DNA of 64,000 nt from Shewanella aestuarii (GTDB taxonomy: Bacteria > Pseudomonadota > Gammaproteobacteria > Enterobacterales > Shewanellaceae): contig NZ_BMOT01000001.1 in NCBI RefSeq assembly GCF_014647215.1, positions 186,001-250,000 on the forward strand. Direction: 5' to 3'. The position numbers and the translations under genes were made by a program. The stretch's first letter is position 1; the number at the start of each line of letters is the position of its first letter. Below the pieces are notes generated by a model. The model was not told the origin of the DNA and did not search any database. It saw nothing but the letters and a program-made list of their open reading frames with translations. This document shows positions 29,501 through 37,674 of this stretch, piece after piece.

Positions 29501-29677
29501 TGCAATCTGACTTTCACGGCCTGTTTGTTTGGTAAGCAGCTCTGGTAGTTTTTTGAGCGCAATATATGGCGCAAACACTCCGATAACCAAGCAAAATAGC
29601 GCGTAACAACATAAGGCAATAAATAGGCTCTTTTGATAAAGGGGACGTTGTGAAAAATGAGAATACAAGGAAGCCAT
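26591..29677 (-). CDS. Very large DUF748 / AsmA-like envelope protein
   Basis: A protein of about 1028 residues with one N-terminal membrane anchor (SLFIALCCYALFCLVIGVFAPYIAL). A long beta-rich periplasmic region follows with repeating ISFNPFTFELVVERLLM-type strands, typical of DUF748 and the wider AsmA-like family. The last 150 residues end in FGDSVISDNQAKHLLSLTEALIDRPLLIVNVKG and a Lys/Gln-rich tail. Related proteins form lipid-carrying bridges between membranes; that role here is inference. ATG 29677 is preferred; an upstream ATG at 29710 is also possible. Confidence 0.85.
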   Translation of the reverse strand: MASLYSHFSQRPLYQKSLFIALCCYALFCLVIGVFAPYIALKKLPELLTKQTGRESQIADISFNPFTFELVVERLLMAEKDPQDTFVGFEKLYANLSPWESLLNLDVSLQTIIVSKPTINLTRITQQEFNFSDILAYIEKNATPQSPTPQPEQTGLPFGIRIDKITIEQGAISVSDAVSNSHIVYPSINLEFNQFDSLAKVVKTTETVLKRVNNYKLILNDEHNSQLSLAGQLQLFPFTLDLDIALADFNLEKYWQFIDEHFDIQLNQGKLNINSHIALAIDPALDNSLQFSLSKTNIDLSGIIASHANEQKIAISAIKLNDLEINSLSKQINIGSFETRQGEIALNVSPTGADLMTLLMPKNLNASENNTAENAIEASAESESPWLVHLNKINIADYELQLGESVASENVILWQVDNINIETGAIKSDLSIPLNYQISAQINQSSLLDSSGIFDLMNQSLVADFSYQNMYLPNLQPYIEPFINITIEDGVFNTKGKLNLDNEKNLTYRGEAWVDNLNIKDNLLKQPLVSWQSMAINSLEFNRQQSQVKIDEILFDELFSRIIISEDRTTNISHLLKPSTSSTDNHAQKKADLTAKQAQATEKVNLDDDVKIESANVSPSIEINRISLKNSSAFFADNSLTPNFSSGIELLNGHISQLSTNPETIASVDLAGKIDKYAPVTLKGDINPLVAQPYLDLNLVFKNVELTSVNPYSGTYAGYYIDKGQISLNLTYKLKNNALVGSNHVVIDQLQLGKPSNSDLATSLPVTLAVALLQDRHGVIDLGVDVEGDINSPSFSFGSIIWGAVGNIITKAITAPFSLLANLIGSDEPMNNVTFEFGDSVISDNQAKHLLSLTEALIDRPLLIVNVKGDIDEINDSQALAEQRLKAKLAKVLAIDISELPADLTASQFPITGPLSDALYEVYNTETGQEPELIKQTLMAEIAAKQPAEVLTDDQMTIRWHIALYNLLKNNQIIEPSDLGILAQKRAKAVKSFLVEQGKIESQRVFVMESRINAKQQAAEVQLELQAN

Positions 29678-29893
29678 AGGGTGCTCTTGACCGAAAAAAG
29701 ATAAGACCATTTTAACCAAATTTGAGCATGATTGAGAGGTATTTCTGCACTATTTTCAAATAGGCAACAAATAGACATTTGTACTATTTACATGTAAACT
29801 TTTGTAATTCATGGTTTTAATTAGCTTGTTGTTTTAGCCGCAAGTCTAGATTTTATCAAGTAAACTAATCAACTCGTAATTCAAGGATGAAAT

Positions 29894-30265
29894 ATGCATA
29901 TACGTCTTGCTGCTGATACTGATTTACAGCCACTGAGTCATCTTTTCGACCATTACCGTCAGTCCTGTGATCATCCAAGTGATATAAATGGATGTTATAC
30001 TTTTTTAAGTCAGCGTTTATCAGAAAATGATTCAATTATTTTTGTTGCATGTGAAAGTGATAATATTCTCGGTTTTATTCAACTTTACCCTTCTTTTTCT
30101 TCCTTACTGTTACAGCCAGTGTGGTATTTTGAAGACGCATACGTGATGCCACAGTACCGCAACCAAGGCATAGCAAGTCAAATGATTGCCCGTGCAAATG
30201 TGCTGGCAAACAGTGCTCAAGTAAAATTAGTCGATGGTCATCGCGAGCAAAGTTTACGCGTTTAG
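29894..30265 (+). CDS. GNAT-type N-acetyltransferase, C-terminally short
   Basis: A 123-residue protein with the GNAT acetyl-CoA-binding core: IFVACESDNILGFIQLYPSF, then WYFEDAYVMPQYRNQGIASQMIARA (Q/RxxGxG/A-like loop QYRNQGIAS). It stops soon after that helix, at KLVDGHREQSLRV. Most family members continue with the last beta strands and the N-x-x-A-x-x-x-Y segment. It is either a short variant or decayed at its 3' end. A very strong terminator starts 27 bases after the stop. Confidence 0.75.
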   Translation: MHIRLAADTDLQPLSHLFDHYRQSCDHPSDINGCYTFLSQRLSENDSIIFVACESDNILGFIQLYPSFSSLLLQPVWYFEDAYVMPQYRNQGIASQMIARANVLANSAQVKLVDGHREQSLRV

Positions 30266-30292
30266 TTTTAAGGATAAATGAATAGTTTACGG

Positions 30293-30328
30293 CCCCCAGT
30301 ATTTTACTGTTAAAATACTGGGGGTTTT
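30293..30328 (+). terminator. Strong intrinsic terminator after the GNAT gene
   Basis: A perfect 14-bp stem (CCCCCAGTATTTTA with its complement) closed by a CTGT loop and followed by TTTT. The first in-frame TTG of the next frame (30327) lies inside its T tract. Confidence 0.92.
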
Positions 30329-30347
30329 GGTATCTGGAGATGATAGG

Positions 30348-31046
30348 TTGAATAAGAGTTTGTTAACTAACGTGATAGCGGCTTCATTTGTTGTGTTGGG
30401 TTACTTTATGGCGCAACCATTAATATTAACGGTTGGCTTATTTGCGCTTTCAGGTGCCGTGACCAATTGGCTAGCTGTGTACATGTTATTTGAAAAGGTG
30501 CCCGGCTTATATGGTTCTGGTGTAGTGCCAAATCGCTTTGAAGAGTTCAAAGCGGGGATCAAACATCTGATGATGGTGCAGTTTTTTACTGAAGAAAATA
30601 TCGATAGATTTCTTACCGTGAGTGACAGCAAAGCAATTAACTTAGCCCCAGTAATTGATAAAGTGGATTTGGCTCCTTCTTTCGATGCTTTAGTGTCTAC
30701 CGTTGAGAAATCGTCACTCGGTGCTATGTTGGCAATGTTTGGCGGTACTGAAGCGTTACTACCATTAAAAGAGCCTTTTATTGAGAAAATGAAGCAATCA
30801 TTAATTGAATTGTCAGCAAGTGAACAGTTTAATCAAATACTCTTAAATGAATTAGAGCAGCCAAATGTGATTGCCGACATTCAAGCCAAAGTCGCCAATA
30901 TTGTTGACCAAAGGTTGAATGAATTAACTCCCGAATTAGTTAAACAAATTATTCAAGAAATGATTAAACAACACCTTGGTTGGTTAGTGGTTTGGGGCGG
31001 AGTATTTGGTGGATTAATTGGTGCATTTGCCGCATTAATCAGTTAA
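30348..31046 (+). CDS. DUF445-family membrane protein
   Basis: A 232-residue protein with hydrophobic segments at both ends (VIAASFVVLGYFMAQPLILTVGLFALSGAVTNWLAVYMLF and the final GGVFGGLIGAFAALI; shown as landmarks). A helical middle joins them. The block AVTNWLAVYMLFEKVPGLYG-SGVVPNRFEEF is the DUF445 signature. The function is unknown. The start at TTG 30348 has GGAGA seven bases upstream; the longer frame begins inside a terminator. Confidence 0.85.
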   Translation: MNKSLLTNVIAASFVVLGYFMAQPLILTVGLFALSGAVTNWLAVYMLFEKVPGLYGSGVVPNRFEEFKAGIKHLMMVQFFTEENIDRFLTVSDSKAINLAPVIDKVDLAPSFDALVSTVEKSSLGAMLAMFGGTEALLPLKEPFIEKMKQSLIELSASEQFNQILLNELEQPNVIADIQAKVANIVDQRLNELTPELVKQIIQEMIKQHLGWLVVWGGVFGGLIGAFAALIS

Positions 31047-31122
31047 AAGCTAATTGCTACAATACATTTAAATAGCATATTAACCGTCACTCAGATTGAA
31101 TTTCATCACGGTTAATTGGGTA

Positions 31123-31160
31123 AAAAAAGGTTATTCGCTATACTGTGAATAACCTTTTTT
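31123..31160 (+). terminator. Intrinsic terminator after the DUF445 gene
   Basis: A 14-bp stem AAAAAAGGTTATTC/GAATAACCTTTTTT around a 10-base loop. The VOC gene starts 18 bases further on. Confidence 0.9.
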
Positions 31161-31177
31161 ATTTAAAGATTTTGGAT

Positions 31178-31525
31178 ATGTCACATCATCACATTAATTA
31201 CCTCGAGATCCCGGTCAAAGATATGACTAAAACAAAAACATTTTTTAACCGTGTTTTTGGTTGGCAATTCCAGGACTATGGCCCGCAATATAGCTGTTTT
31301 CTAGATGTAGGTATCACAGGCGGATTTTTTGAGTCCGGCAATGTGTTTACAACTGAAAAGGGTGCACCTTTGATTGTTCTATACAGTTCATCACTCGAGA
31401 AATCACAAAGTAGTGTAATTGAAAATGGCGGTCGCATTAGCAAGCCTATATTTAAGTTTCCAGGTGGAAGGCGGTTTCAGTTTTTAGATACGAATGGAAA
31501 CGAATATGCAGTGTGGTCTGAGTAA
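31178..31525 (+). CDS. VOC-superfamily (glyoxalase/dioxygenase-like) protein
   Basis: A 115-residue single VOC domain starting MSHHHINYLEIPVKDMTKTKTFFNRVFGWQF, with closing strands FKFPGGRRFQFLDTNGNEYAVWSE. The early His and the late Glu positions fit metal ligands of this fold. The substrate is unknown; glyoxalase-like and antibiotic-resistance-like members look alike. I use ATG 31178; the longer frame starts inside the terminator. DUF1289 follows after 5 bases. Confidence 0.85.
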   Translation: MSHHHINYLEIPVKDMTKTKTFFNRVFGWQFQDYGPQYSCFLDVGITGGFFESGNVFTTEKGAPLIVLYSSSLEKSQSSVIENGGRISKPIFKFPGGRRFQFLDTNGNEYAVWSE

Positions 31526-31530
31526 TCTTT

Positions 31531-31725
31531 ATGGCTGATCCGCAAGATGTTGCCTCACCATGTATACGTCATTGCAGTTTAGACGAGCAAGATATTTGCT
31601 TGGGTTGTCATCGCACTTTGGATGAAATTTTAGCTTGGCATACCATGACAAATGAACAGAAGTCATCACTGCTTAACGAATTGCAGTATAGGGCGTTAGG
31701 TCGTAAACGCCCTTTTAAGTTTTAA
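31531..31725 (+). CDS. DUF1289-family small cysteine protein
   Basis: A 64-residue protein with SPCIRHCSLDEQDICLGCHRTLDEILAWHTM. This is the four-cysteine C-x3-C...C-x2-C pattern and Trp of the DUF1289 family, probably binding a metal. The function is unknown. It is five bases after the VOC gene and likely on the same transcript. Confidence 0.9.
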   Translation: MADPQDVASPCIRHCSLDEQDICLGCHRTLDEILAWHTMTNEQKSSLLNELQYRALGRKRPFKF

Positions 31726-31778
31726 TTGTTGAGTTCTCACTGAATAAAAGCCATCACCATGGACGGCTATCATTGATA

Positions 31779-33011
31779 TTAATGTGAGGATTGATGATCC
31801 TCATGTGTTTTAGGGAGTACTAAATTCATTAAAATGGCTATGATGCCGCATAAACTGATACCGGTTAAGCTGAATGAACCGATACCAAACGCCATTCCCC
31901 CGATACCAAAAACCAATGTTACTGCAACAATACTCAGGTTTCTTGGCTCAGATAAATCAACTTGATTTCGTATTAAGGTATTTAGACCAACGGCAGCGAT
32001 AGAGCCAAATAACAAACACATGATCCCGCCCATTACTGGCACTGGGATGGTTTGCAGCAGTGCGCCTAATTTACCAACAAACGCTAAAATAATTGCAGTT
32101 ATCGCAGTCCAGGTCATAATCCGTGGGTCAAAACTTTTTGTTAAGGTTACAGCGCCTGTAACTTCCGAATAAGTGGTGTTCGGTGGTCCGCCAAATGCAG
32201 ATGCTGCCATAGTTGCAATGCCATCACCGGTTAAAGTGCGATGTAAGCCTGGCTTTTTCATGTAATCTTTACCAGTGACATTGGATATTGCAAGAATGTC
32301 GCCAATATGCTCAACAGCAGGAGCAATCGCAACTGGGATCATAAATAAAATCGCTTGCCAGTGAAATTCAGGGGCGACGAAATCAGGTATAGATAACCAG
32401 GCAGCTTGATGAACAGGGGTGAAGTCGACTACCCCGAACATTAAGCTCAAACTGTAACCGACAATAATACCCGCTAATATGGGCATGAGTTTGGCAAGAC
32501 CTTTGGCAAACGTTGCCACTAAAATGGTGGTCGCTAACGAAGCCAATGAAATAATTAACGCGGTATTTGAGTTAATTAATTCAATTGATCCATCACCTGT
32601 CTTGCCAATCGCCATGTTTACGGCCATTGGAGCTAAGCCCAATCCGATAATCATGATCACTGGGCCAACTACCACAGGAGGCAGTAATTTATTGATAAAA
32701 CCAACGCCTCTTATTTTTACCGTTAAACCTAATAACACATAAACAAATCCGGCAACCATCAGACCGCCCATTGTCGCAGGGATCCCCCACGTCTGAACAC
32801 CATACAAAATCGGGGCGATAAATGCGAAAGACGAAGCTAGAAATATTGGAACTTGGCGTTTTGTTACAAGTTGAAACAAAAGGGTGCCGATACCTGCAGT
32901 GAATAGGGCAACACGGGTATCTAATCCAGTGAGTAAAGGCATGAGAACAAGGGCACCAAAGGCCACAAATAGCATTTGTGCACCTTGTAGTGGTATTGAC
33001 AAGCGATTCAT
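31779..33011 (-). CDS. uraA: Uracil permease / NCS2 nucleobase transporter
   Basis: A 410-residue membrane protein with about 14 hydrophobic segments. NCS2 landmarks are IFLASSFAFIAPI, LLPPVVVGPVIMIIGLGLAP and VEHIGDILAISNVTG (substrate/proton Glu-His region). FGGPPNTTYSEVTGAV is also present. It imports uracil with H+. UraA sits next to hda in E. coli too. Here a DUF2066 gene lies between them and uraA is divergent from it. Confidence 0.93.
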   Translation of the reverse strand: MNRLSIPLQGAQMLFVAFGALVLMPLLTGLDTRVALFTAGIGTLLFQLVTKRQVPIFLASSFAFIAPILYGVQTWGIPATMGGLMVAGFVYVLLGLTVKIRGVGFINKLLPPVVVGPVIMIIGLGLAPMAVNMAIGKTGDGSIELINSNTALIISLASLATTILVATFAKGLAKLMPILAGIIVGYSLSLMFGVVDFTPVHQAAWLSIPDFVAPEFHWQAILFMIPVAIAPAVEHIGDILAISNVTGKDYMKKPGLHRTLTGDGIATMAASAFGGPPNTTYSEVTGAVTLTKSFDPRIMTWTAITAIILAFVGKLGALLQTIPVPVMGGIMCLLFGSIAAVGLNTLIRNQVDLSEPRNLSIVAVTLVFGIGGMAFGIGSFSLTGISLCGIIAILMNLVLPKTHEDHQSSH

Positions 33012-33171
33012 AGGGTAAACTCCATTATATTTATTATGTCTGTCAAGATGTCCTAAAGCTTGATTTTTATGCTAATAGAATCAGATAAAAAGAGTAACTA
33101 AAGACCATACTCGATAGATTTTTATTATGTTACACTTTCAGCACTTATTTTGATTGCGTTTACGTCACCTA

Positions 33172-34260
33172 ATGCTAAAAAAACTACTTACTTTTATATT
33201 CATTACTTTGTCTTTTTCCCATGCTGAGGTATTTGCTGCTGAGGTATCGAAACTTGATGAAGCCGATATTGTTGTCACATCTCGTGCTGACAGTGCCCGT
33301 TCAAGTGCCTTAAAAGAGGCATTAGCTAGCGTCTTTCTTAAAAACTCAGGAAGTCCTAGTGTAGTTATGAACCCTATGGTTAAAGCGCAAATTGATAACC
33401 CTGAAGCGTTGTTGATCCAGTATGGTTACAGCCAGGTAAATGAAGACCTAATATTCAAGGCAAGTTTTGATCATCAAGGCGTGATTAATATTCTGCGTCA
33501 GGCAAACTTACCTGTGTGGGGAGCCCAGCGCCCACTGACGTTATTATGGGTCACTATGGCTGAAAATAACGATACCGTGATTTTATCTGACTCTAGCCAA
33601 ACCCCCTTAAGAATGGATTTTGCCACTGAGTCAAGTAATAAAGGGATCCCAGTATTACTGCCGTTGATGGACTTAGATGATTTAATGGCAGTAACGCCAA
33701 CCGATGTTAAAGGGATGTTTGTCAATCCAGTTAACATTGCATCTAGCCGTTATCAAGCCGATTATTTTGCTATGGTCGATATTGATGAGTCACTTGGTAA
33801 AGTGAGATTCCAACTTGCTTTATATAATAAGTCGCACACAGGCGTGATGTTACAACCTATTATTATGCAACAAGGAGAAGCCGTTGATGTTACAGCGGCA
33901 ACCAAACGTATCGTTACTTTGTTAGCTGATTACTATATTAGCCAATATGCGATAGCATCTTCGGGAAACAATCTTCAAACATCAGTCAGTTTTACGGGCG
34001 TATCTAGCATGAAGCAGATTGTTGATATTGAAAAATACCTCAAGCAACTCAGTGCAGTAAAAGATGTCGCCGTAAGCCAACTAAGTAAAGAAACCATCAC
34101 CTACAAACTAGATTTATTTAGTAGCGTTGAAGATTTACAGCGCTTACTTAGCATTGATACACGTTTAGCTAAAATAGATGCAATGGGCGATGCTAATTCA
34201 TATTTAACACCGCAATCAAATGGTAATGCTTCGTTAATTTATGAATGGAAAAACCAATAG
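33172..34260 (+). CDS. DUF2066-family exported protein
   Basis: A 362-residue protein with a Sec signal (MLKKLLTFIFITLSFSHAEVFAAE), so periplasmic or envelope-associated. The body matches DUF2066: SSALKEALASVFLKNSGSPSV, LPVWGAQRPLTLLWV and LLPLMDLDDLMAV. Function is unknown. I use ATG 33172; an in-frame TTG at 33154 would add six residues. It precedes hda by 73 bases and may share a transcript with it. Confidence 0.85.
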   Translation: MLKKLLTFIFITLSFSHAEVFAAEVSKLDEADIVVTSRADSARSSALKEALASVFLKNSGSPSVVMNPMVKAQIDNPEALLIQYGYSQVNEDLIFKASFDHQGVINILRQANLPVWGAQRPLTLLWVTMAENNDTVILSDSSQTPLRMDFATESSNKGIPVLLPLMDLDDLMAVTPTDVKGMFVNPVNIASSRYQADYFAMVDIDESLGKVRFQLALYNKSHTGVMLQPIIMQQGEAVDVTAATKRIVTLLADYYISQYAIASSGNNLQTSVSFTGVSSMKQIVDIEKYLKQLSAVKDVAVSQLSKETITYKLDLFSSVEDLQRLLSIDTRLAKIDAMGDANSYLTPQSNGNASLIYEWKNQ

Positions 34261-34333
34261 TCGCAAGTGTTTTTACCTCTGGGGCAATTATGCTATGATT
34301 GCCCCGCTTTGTGTTTATTTTTGAGAAATTTGA

Positions 34334-35044
34334 GTGACCCAATCCTCTCCTCGCCAATTGTCATTGCCCGTTTATTTACCTGATGATGAAACTTTTAACA
34401 GTTATTATCCGGCATCAGGTAATGATGAGCTGATCCAAAAGCTTCAAGCATGTGCTGAGGGCAATCTAAGCTCGTCTTTATATTTATACGGCCCACAAAA
34501 GTCTGGTCGAACTCATTTGATGCATGCTGCGTGTGCGCACGCCAATGATATCGACCGACGTTCTTTATATGTGCCATTAGGGATCCATGCCAGTATTTCG
34601 CCAGCATTATTTGAAGGTGTTGAGGCATTAAATTTGATCTGTATCGACGACATCGATGCAGTAGCCGGTCATCCAGTTTGGGAAGAAGCGCTGTTTCATT
34701 TGTATAATCGAATAGCAGAGCAGCAAGACTGCCGTTTAATTGTCAGTGCGAGTGCATCACCCATTGAAGCATGTTTTGCTTTACCTGATTTAGTGTCCCG
34801 CATGCAGTGGGGGTTAATTTATCATTTACAGCCTATGGCTGATGATGAAAAATTAGTTGCCCTGCAGCGACGCGCAGCTATGCGTGGCTTACAGTTATCC
34901 GATGAAGTCGGTCGCTTTTTGTTGACACGGATGGCGCGAGATTTGAGAACACTATTTGATGTACTTGATAAATTAGATAAAGCATCAATGGTACATCAAC
35001 GTAAATTAACAATACCTTTTATTAAAGAAATGCTCCGATTGTAA
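34334..35044 (+). CDS. hda: DnaA-related replication regulator Hda
   Basis: A 236-residue AAA+ protein. The N-terminal QLSLPVYL is the sliding-clamp binding motif. Walker A is degenerate (LYGPQKSGRTHLMHA), and the second motif is LNLICIDDIDAV. With the DNA-loaded clamp, Hda stimulates hydrolysis of DnaA-bound ATP and prevents re-initiation. The start is GTG 34334; E. coli hda also uses a non-ATG start. The stop codon overlaps the left end of a MITE-like repeat. Confidence 0.95.
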   Translation: MTQSSPRQLSLPVYLPDDETFNSYYPASGNDELIQKLQACAEGNLSSSLYLYGPQKSGRTHLMHAACAHANDIDRRSLYVPLGIHASISPALFEGVEALNLICIDDIDAVAGHPVWEEALFHLYNRIAEQQDCRLIVSASASPIEACFALPDLVSRMQWGLIYHLQPMADDEKLVALQRRAAMRGLQLSDEVGRFLLTRMARDLRTLFDVLDKLDKASMVHQRKLTIPFIKEMLRL

Positions 35045-35204
35045 TAACCTAACCCTTCTGGCAGTATTTTTAGGCCATTTTACTGTGTTATCGACTTTTT
35101 ATGTAGAATAACTACAGCCAAAAGTCTCTACCTTGTACAAATAGCCAACAATTCGCTGCGAAATAACCTTGAAAAATCAACCGATTTTAGTGGGTTAGGT
35201 TATT
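35043..35204. repeat. MITE-like intergenic repeat, copy B (about 162 bp)
   Basis: It is bounded by perfect 13-base inverted repeats: AATAACCTAACCC at 35043-35055 and its complement at 35192-35204. The interior is about three quarters identical to 9391-9535, with exact blocks TTTACTGTGTTAT, TATGTAGAATAACTACA and CCTTGTACAAAT. The mid-element stem seen in copy A is retained with one compensatory pair. The left terminal half of copy A is absent. The left end begins inside the hda stop codon, so the hairpin may also end hda transcription. Confidence 0.75.
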
Positions 35205-35228
35205 TATCAATATCATCTTCCTTTTATG

Positions 35229-37169
35229 TTATCTATGCTGGCTGCCGCTTAGCTCTAACGGTCTTTCTGGTGTACTTAAACTTTGTTGAACTTGGCTGAC
35301 TTTTTGTGGGGCAAAACCATTATTTGATATTAAGGTTAAGTTCTCTAGCCATGATTTACCCGCAATCATTGGTATAGGATCGGGTAAATTGGCCACTAAG
35401 GTTGCGCTTCCTACTTCAGGTAATATTTCTGTGATAACAAATTCTGCACGAGGTTTGATGGCTGATTCACCAATTCTTCCTCTTTGCCCCCAATTAACGG
35501 TAATTGTTGATCCCGATGCATTTTCTGGAGCATCTGTAACTGCAACATCACGTGAAATTGCATATCTGTGACTCATTAATGATTCCTCAAATAACATAGC
35601 CACATCTTCTCGTGTTGAAGAATATGCGTAGTAGTCAGAGGCGTGATCTGGCCTAAAGAAACTAGTTATATCACTTGGTTCATATGATTTTTGGGTTGCA
35701 TTAGCCGTTTCACCTTTAAAACTTACATTGGCTAGACCATACATTTCACTGCTTTGTAGTGGTGAAAAATTGCTGAGCTGATCAGATATCAACGCCTTGT
35801 TATTTGTGCGCTTATAAAAATCATCTAATAACGTAGGACCTTGAAGGTTTGCATGAACGCTGCGCGGGAAAAAATCATTAGCATGGGCTAATTCATGATA
35901 TAGCAACGAAGCTAATCTAGGGGTTAAGTCGTTGATAGTGCGATTAGTGCGGTTTTCATATGGATATGATGAATAAGCATATTGATTATTTTTAACATGT
36001 CGCCAAGGCATTAAAAACTGCAGGTCATTACCAAAATCACTTCGATAGTCGGGTGCTTCATTAATGGTGTCTCGCTCGGCAGGGGTGAGCCATAAGTTAT
36101 CAGGGTCAAGATAAATGGCGCCGGTGACCACCCAATAAAACGAAGGACGAATATCATAACTTATGACAATTGCACTGACAGATTGTAATAGGGTAATAAA
36201 GTCACCGTGTGGATCTTGCTGTTGTAAAAACTGCTCAAAATTACGACCCATCCAATCATGTGACACAACAACCCGGTCCATAATGGTACTTATGCTAGGG
36301 TTGGTGGTTTGTTGACCTATCAGTGGCAGTTGTGAAATGGTGCAACTGCTATTAAGGCTATTTGAATAAGTACATTGAGTTAAACGGTCACTGTAAGCAG
36401 AATTGGCTTTATAGGCATAAGTGCGTGCTAGTGGGCTATCAAAATAAGGCGAGCTTATATTGGCTTCTTTGGTGACGAGAATATGAACGTCATCAGTTAA
36501 TGTTTGGCCATTAAATTCGGCAGACGCTCTGATTGATATCACGGTATCTTGAGCGACATCAGGGGCGACAAATAACGGACGTTCTGTTTTGGACAAATCC
36601 AAATTTACATCAGTACCAGAATAGGTGCACCAGTTGATATCTGTTGGCATTTGACCATTCATGCTGGCCAATCTCACGCTGACATTATTACCTTCAACCA
36701 CCTGATGATTGCTGTGCACAGCAAGGCTAGATTGTTGCGCATTATTAACATTAATCGTCACAAATTGAGTGATATTTTGTCCAGCTCCGCTTACCGTCAG
36801 TTTAAATTGATAATCTCCCCCATTGTCAGGCGTAAAACTCAATACCGGCGACTTATCACTTATTAACGATAAAGACTCACCGGTTATTTGTTGCCATTGA
36901 AAACGCATTCCTGATGAGTTCTTATCTGTCAGCTTTGCAATAATCACCCCAGGTTGATTGGTTTGATAAGCTAATTCAGTTAAAAACTCAATATTGTCAG
37001 TGGTTTCGACAACCGACCATTCGACTACATTATCACACTGAGATATTGGCAAGTTATTATCGGGGGGAGGAATAGGAGCAGGCGTAGACGCGGGATCAGA
37101 ACTTCCACCACAAGCAGTGAGAAAACAGGCTGATACAAGAAGTGAGATAATATTGCGACTCATTGCCAT
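35229..37169 (-). CDS. Large lipoprotein with an HExxH zinc-protease motif, unknown
   Basis: A 646-residue protein with a lipoprotein signal (ISLLVSACFLTACGG) and a proline-rich linker. Next comes a PKD/Ig-like region (LSFTPDNGGDYQFKLTVSG) over about residues 60-140. At about residue 425 is LASLLYHELAHANDFF, a HELAH zinc motif like those of gluzincin-type peptidases. A Glu-containing EESLMSHRYA lies downstream. I do not recognise a named family. A surface or periplasmic metalloprotease is a reasonable inference. ATG 37169 follows AGGA by eight bases; ATG 37163 is an alternative. Confidence 0.75.
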   Translation of the reverse strand: MAMSRNIISLLVSACFLTACGGSSDPASTPAPIPPPDNNLPISQCDNVVEWSVVETTDNIEFLTELAYQTNQPGVIIAKLTDKNSSGMRFQWQQITGESLSLISDKSPVLSFTPDNGGDYQFKLTVSGAGQNITQFVTINVNNAQQSSLAVHSNHQVVEGNNVSVRLASMNGQMPTDINWCTYSGTDVNLDLSKTERPLFVAPDVAQDTVISIRASAEFNGQTLTDDVHILVTKEANISSPYFDSPLARTYAYKANSAYSDRLTQCTYSNSLNSSCTISQLPLIGQQTTNPSISTIMDRVVVSHDWMGRNFEQFLQQQDPHGDFITLLQSVSAIVISYDIRPSFYWVVTGAIYLDPDNLWLTPAERDTINEAPDYRSDFGNDLQFLMPWRHVKNNQYAYSSYPYENRTNRTINDLTPRLASLLYHELAHANDFFPRSVHANLQGPTLLDDFYKRTNNKALISDQLSNFSPLQSSEMYGLANVSFKGETANATQKSYEPSDITSFFRPDHASDYYAYSSTREDVAMLFEESLMSHRYAISRDVAVTDAPENASGSTITVNWGQRGRIGESAIKPRAEFVITEILPEVGSATLVANLPDPIPMIAGKSWLENLTLISNNGFAPQKVSQVQQSLSTPERPLELSGSQHR

Positions 37170-37232
37170 GGGTTAATTCCTATCGTTACTATAAACTGAC
37201 TATAGCATGGCGTTTTTCATTACGACAAGATT

Positions 37233-37256
37233 AAAAAAGCGCCGTAATGGCGCTTT
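37233..37256 (-). terminator. Terminator of the bepA / arsC-like / DUF2069 genes
   Basis: On the minus strand the stem AAAGCGCC/GGCGCTTT around a 5-base loop runs into a T tract. It lies 32 bases after the DUF2069 stop. Confidence 0.85.
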
Positions 37257-37287
37257 CTCATATCTAATTAAATGTTATATCAATTAG

Positions 37288-37668
37288 TTAATCTGTTTTT
37301 TGTGATTTTTTCTTTAGGCCTAAACCTAATTCTCTGCCTCTTTTACGGGCATAAAATGGAAAGCCAACCAACAGTGCAGAAATAAGCACTGATTCAATCA
37401 CGGCAAACGCTAATGCCTCTTCAGTGACATAAACCAAAGTAAGCCCATGAAGTAGATATAGGCAAAGAATAAAGCTGGCCCATGCATAGGTATATGGGTT
37501 GCCTTGGATCACACCTTTTAGAGGCATTAACAAAGGTAAAATCCACATAAGATTGAAAGCTAAAGAGTAGGTACCCTCAAGACCTTGTTGAACAAACCAT
37601 CCGGTTAGTAATAATACCAGGGCGATGTAGCCTGTGCGGCAAAGCTGAAATAAGCTGTAGGTCGTCAT
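37288..37668 (-). CDS. DUF2069-family membrane protein
   Basis: A 126-residue protein with four hydrophobic segments, including GYIALVLLLTGWFVQQGL and NPYTYAWASFILCLYLLHGLT, and a basic tail ending LGLKKKSQKTD. This matches DUF2069, a small inner-membrane family of unknown function. It follows the ArsC-like gene by six bases, so the two are probably co-transcribed. Confidence 0.85.
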   Translation of the reverse strand: MTTYSLFQLCRTGYIALVLLLTGWFVQQGLEGTYSLAFNLMWILPLLMPLKGVIQGNPYTYAWASFILCLYLLHGLTLVYVTEEALAFAVIESVLISALLVGFPFYARKRGRELGLGLKKKSQKTD

Positions 37669-37674
37669 CTATGA

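Noticed and set aside
29853..29878. TTATC-N17-CGTAAT before the GNAT gene, resembling the ECF promoters
   Set aside because: The upstream box has a mismatch at a core base. One such near-match is expected by chance in this much intergenic DNA, and the gene is far from the sigma locus.
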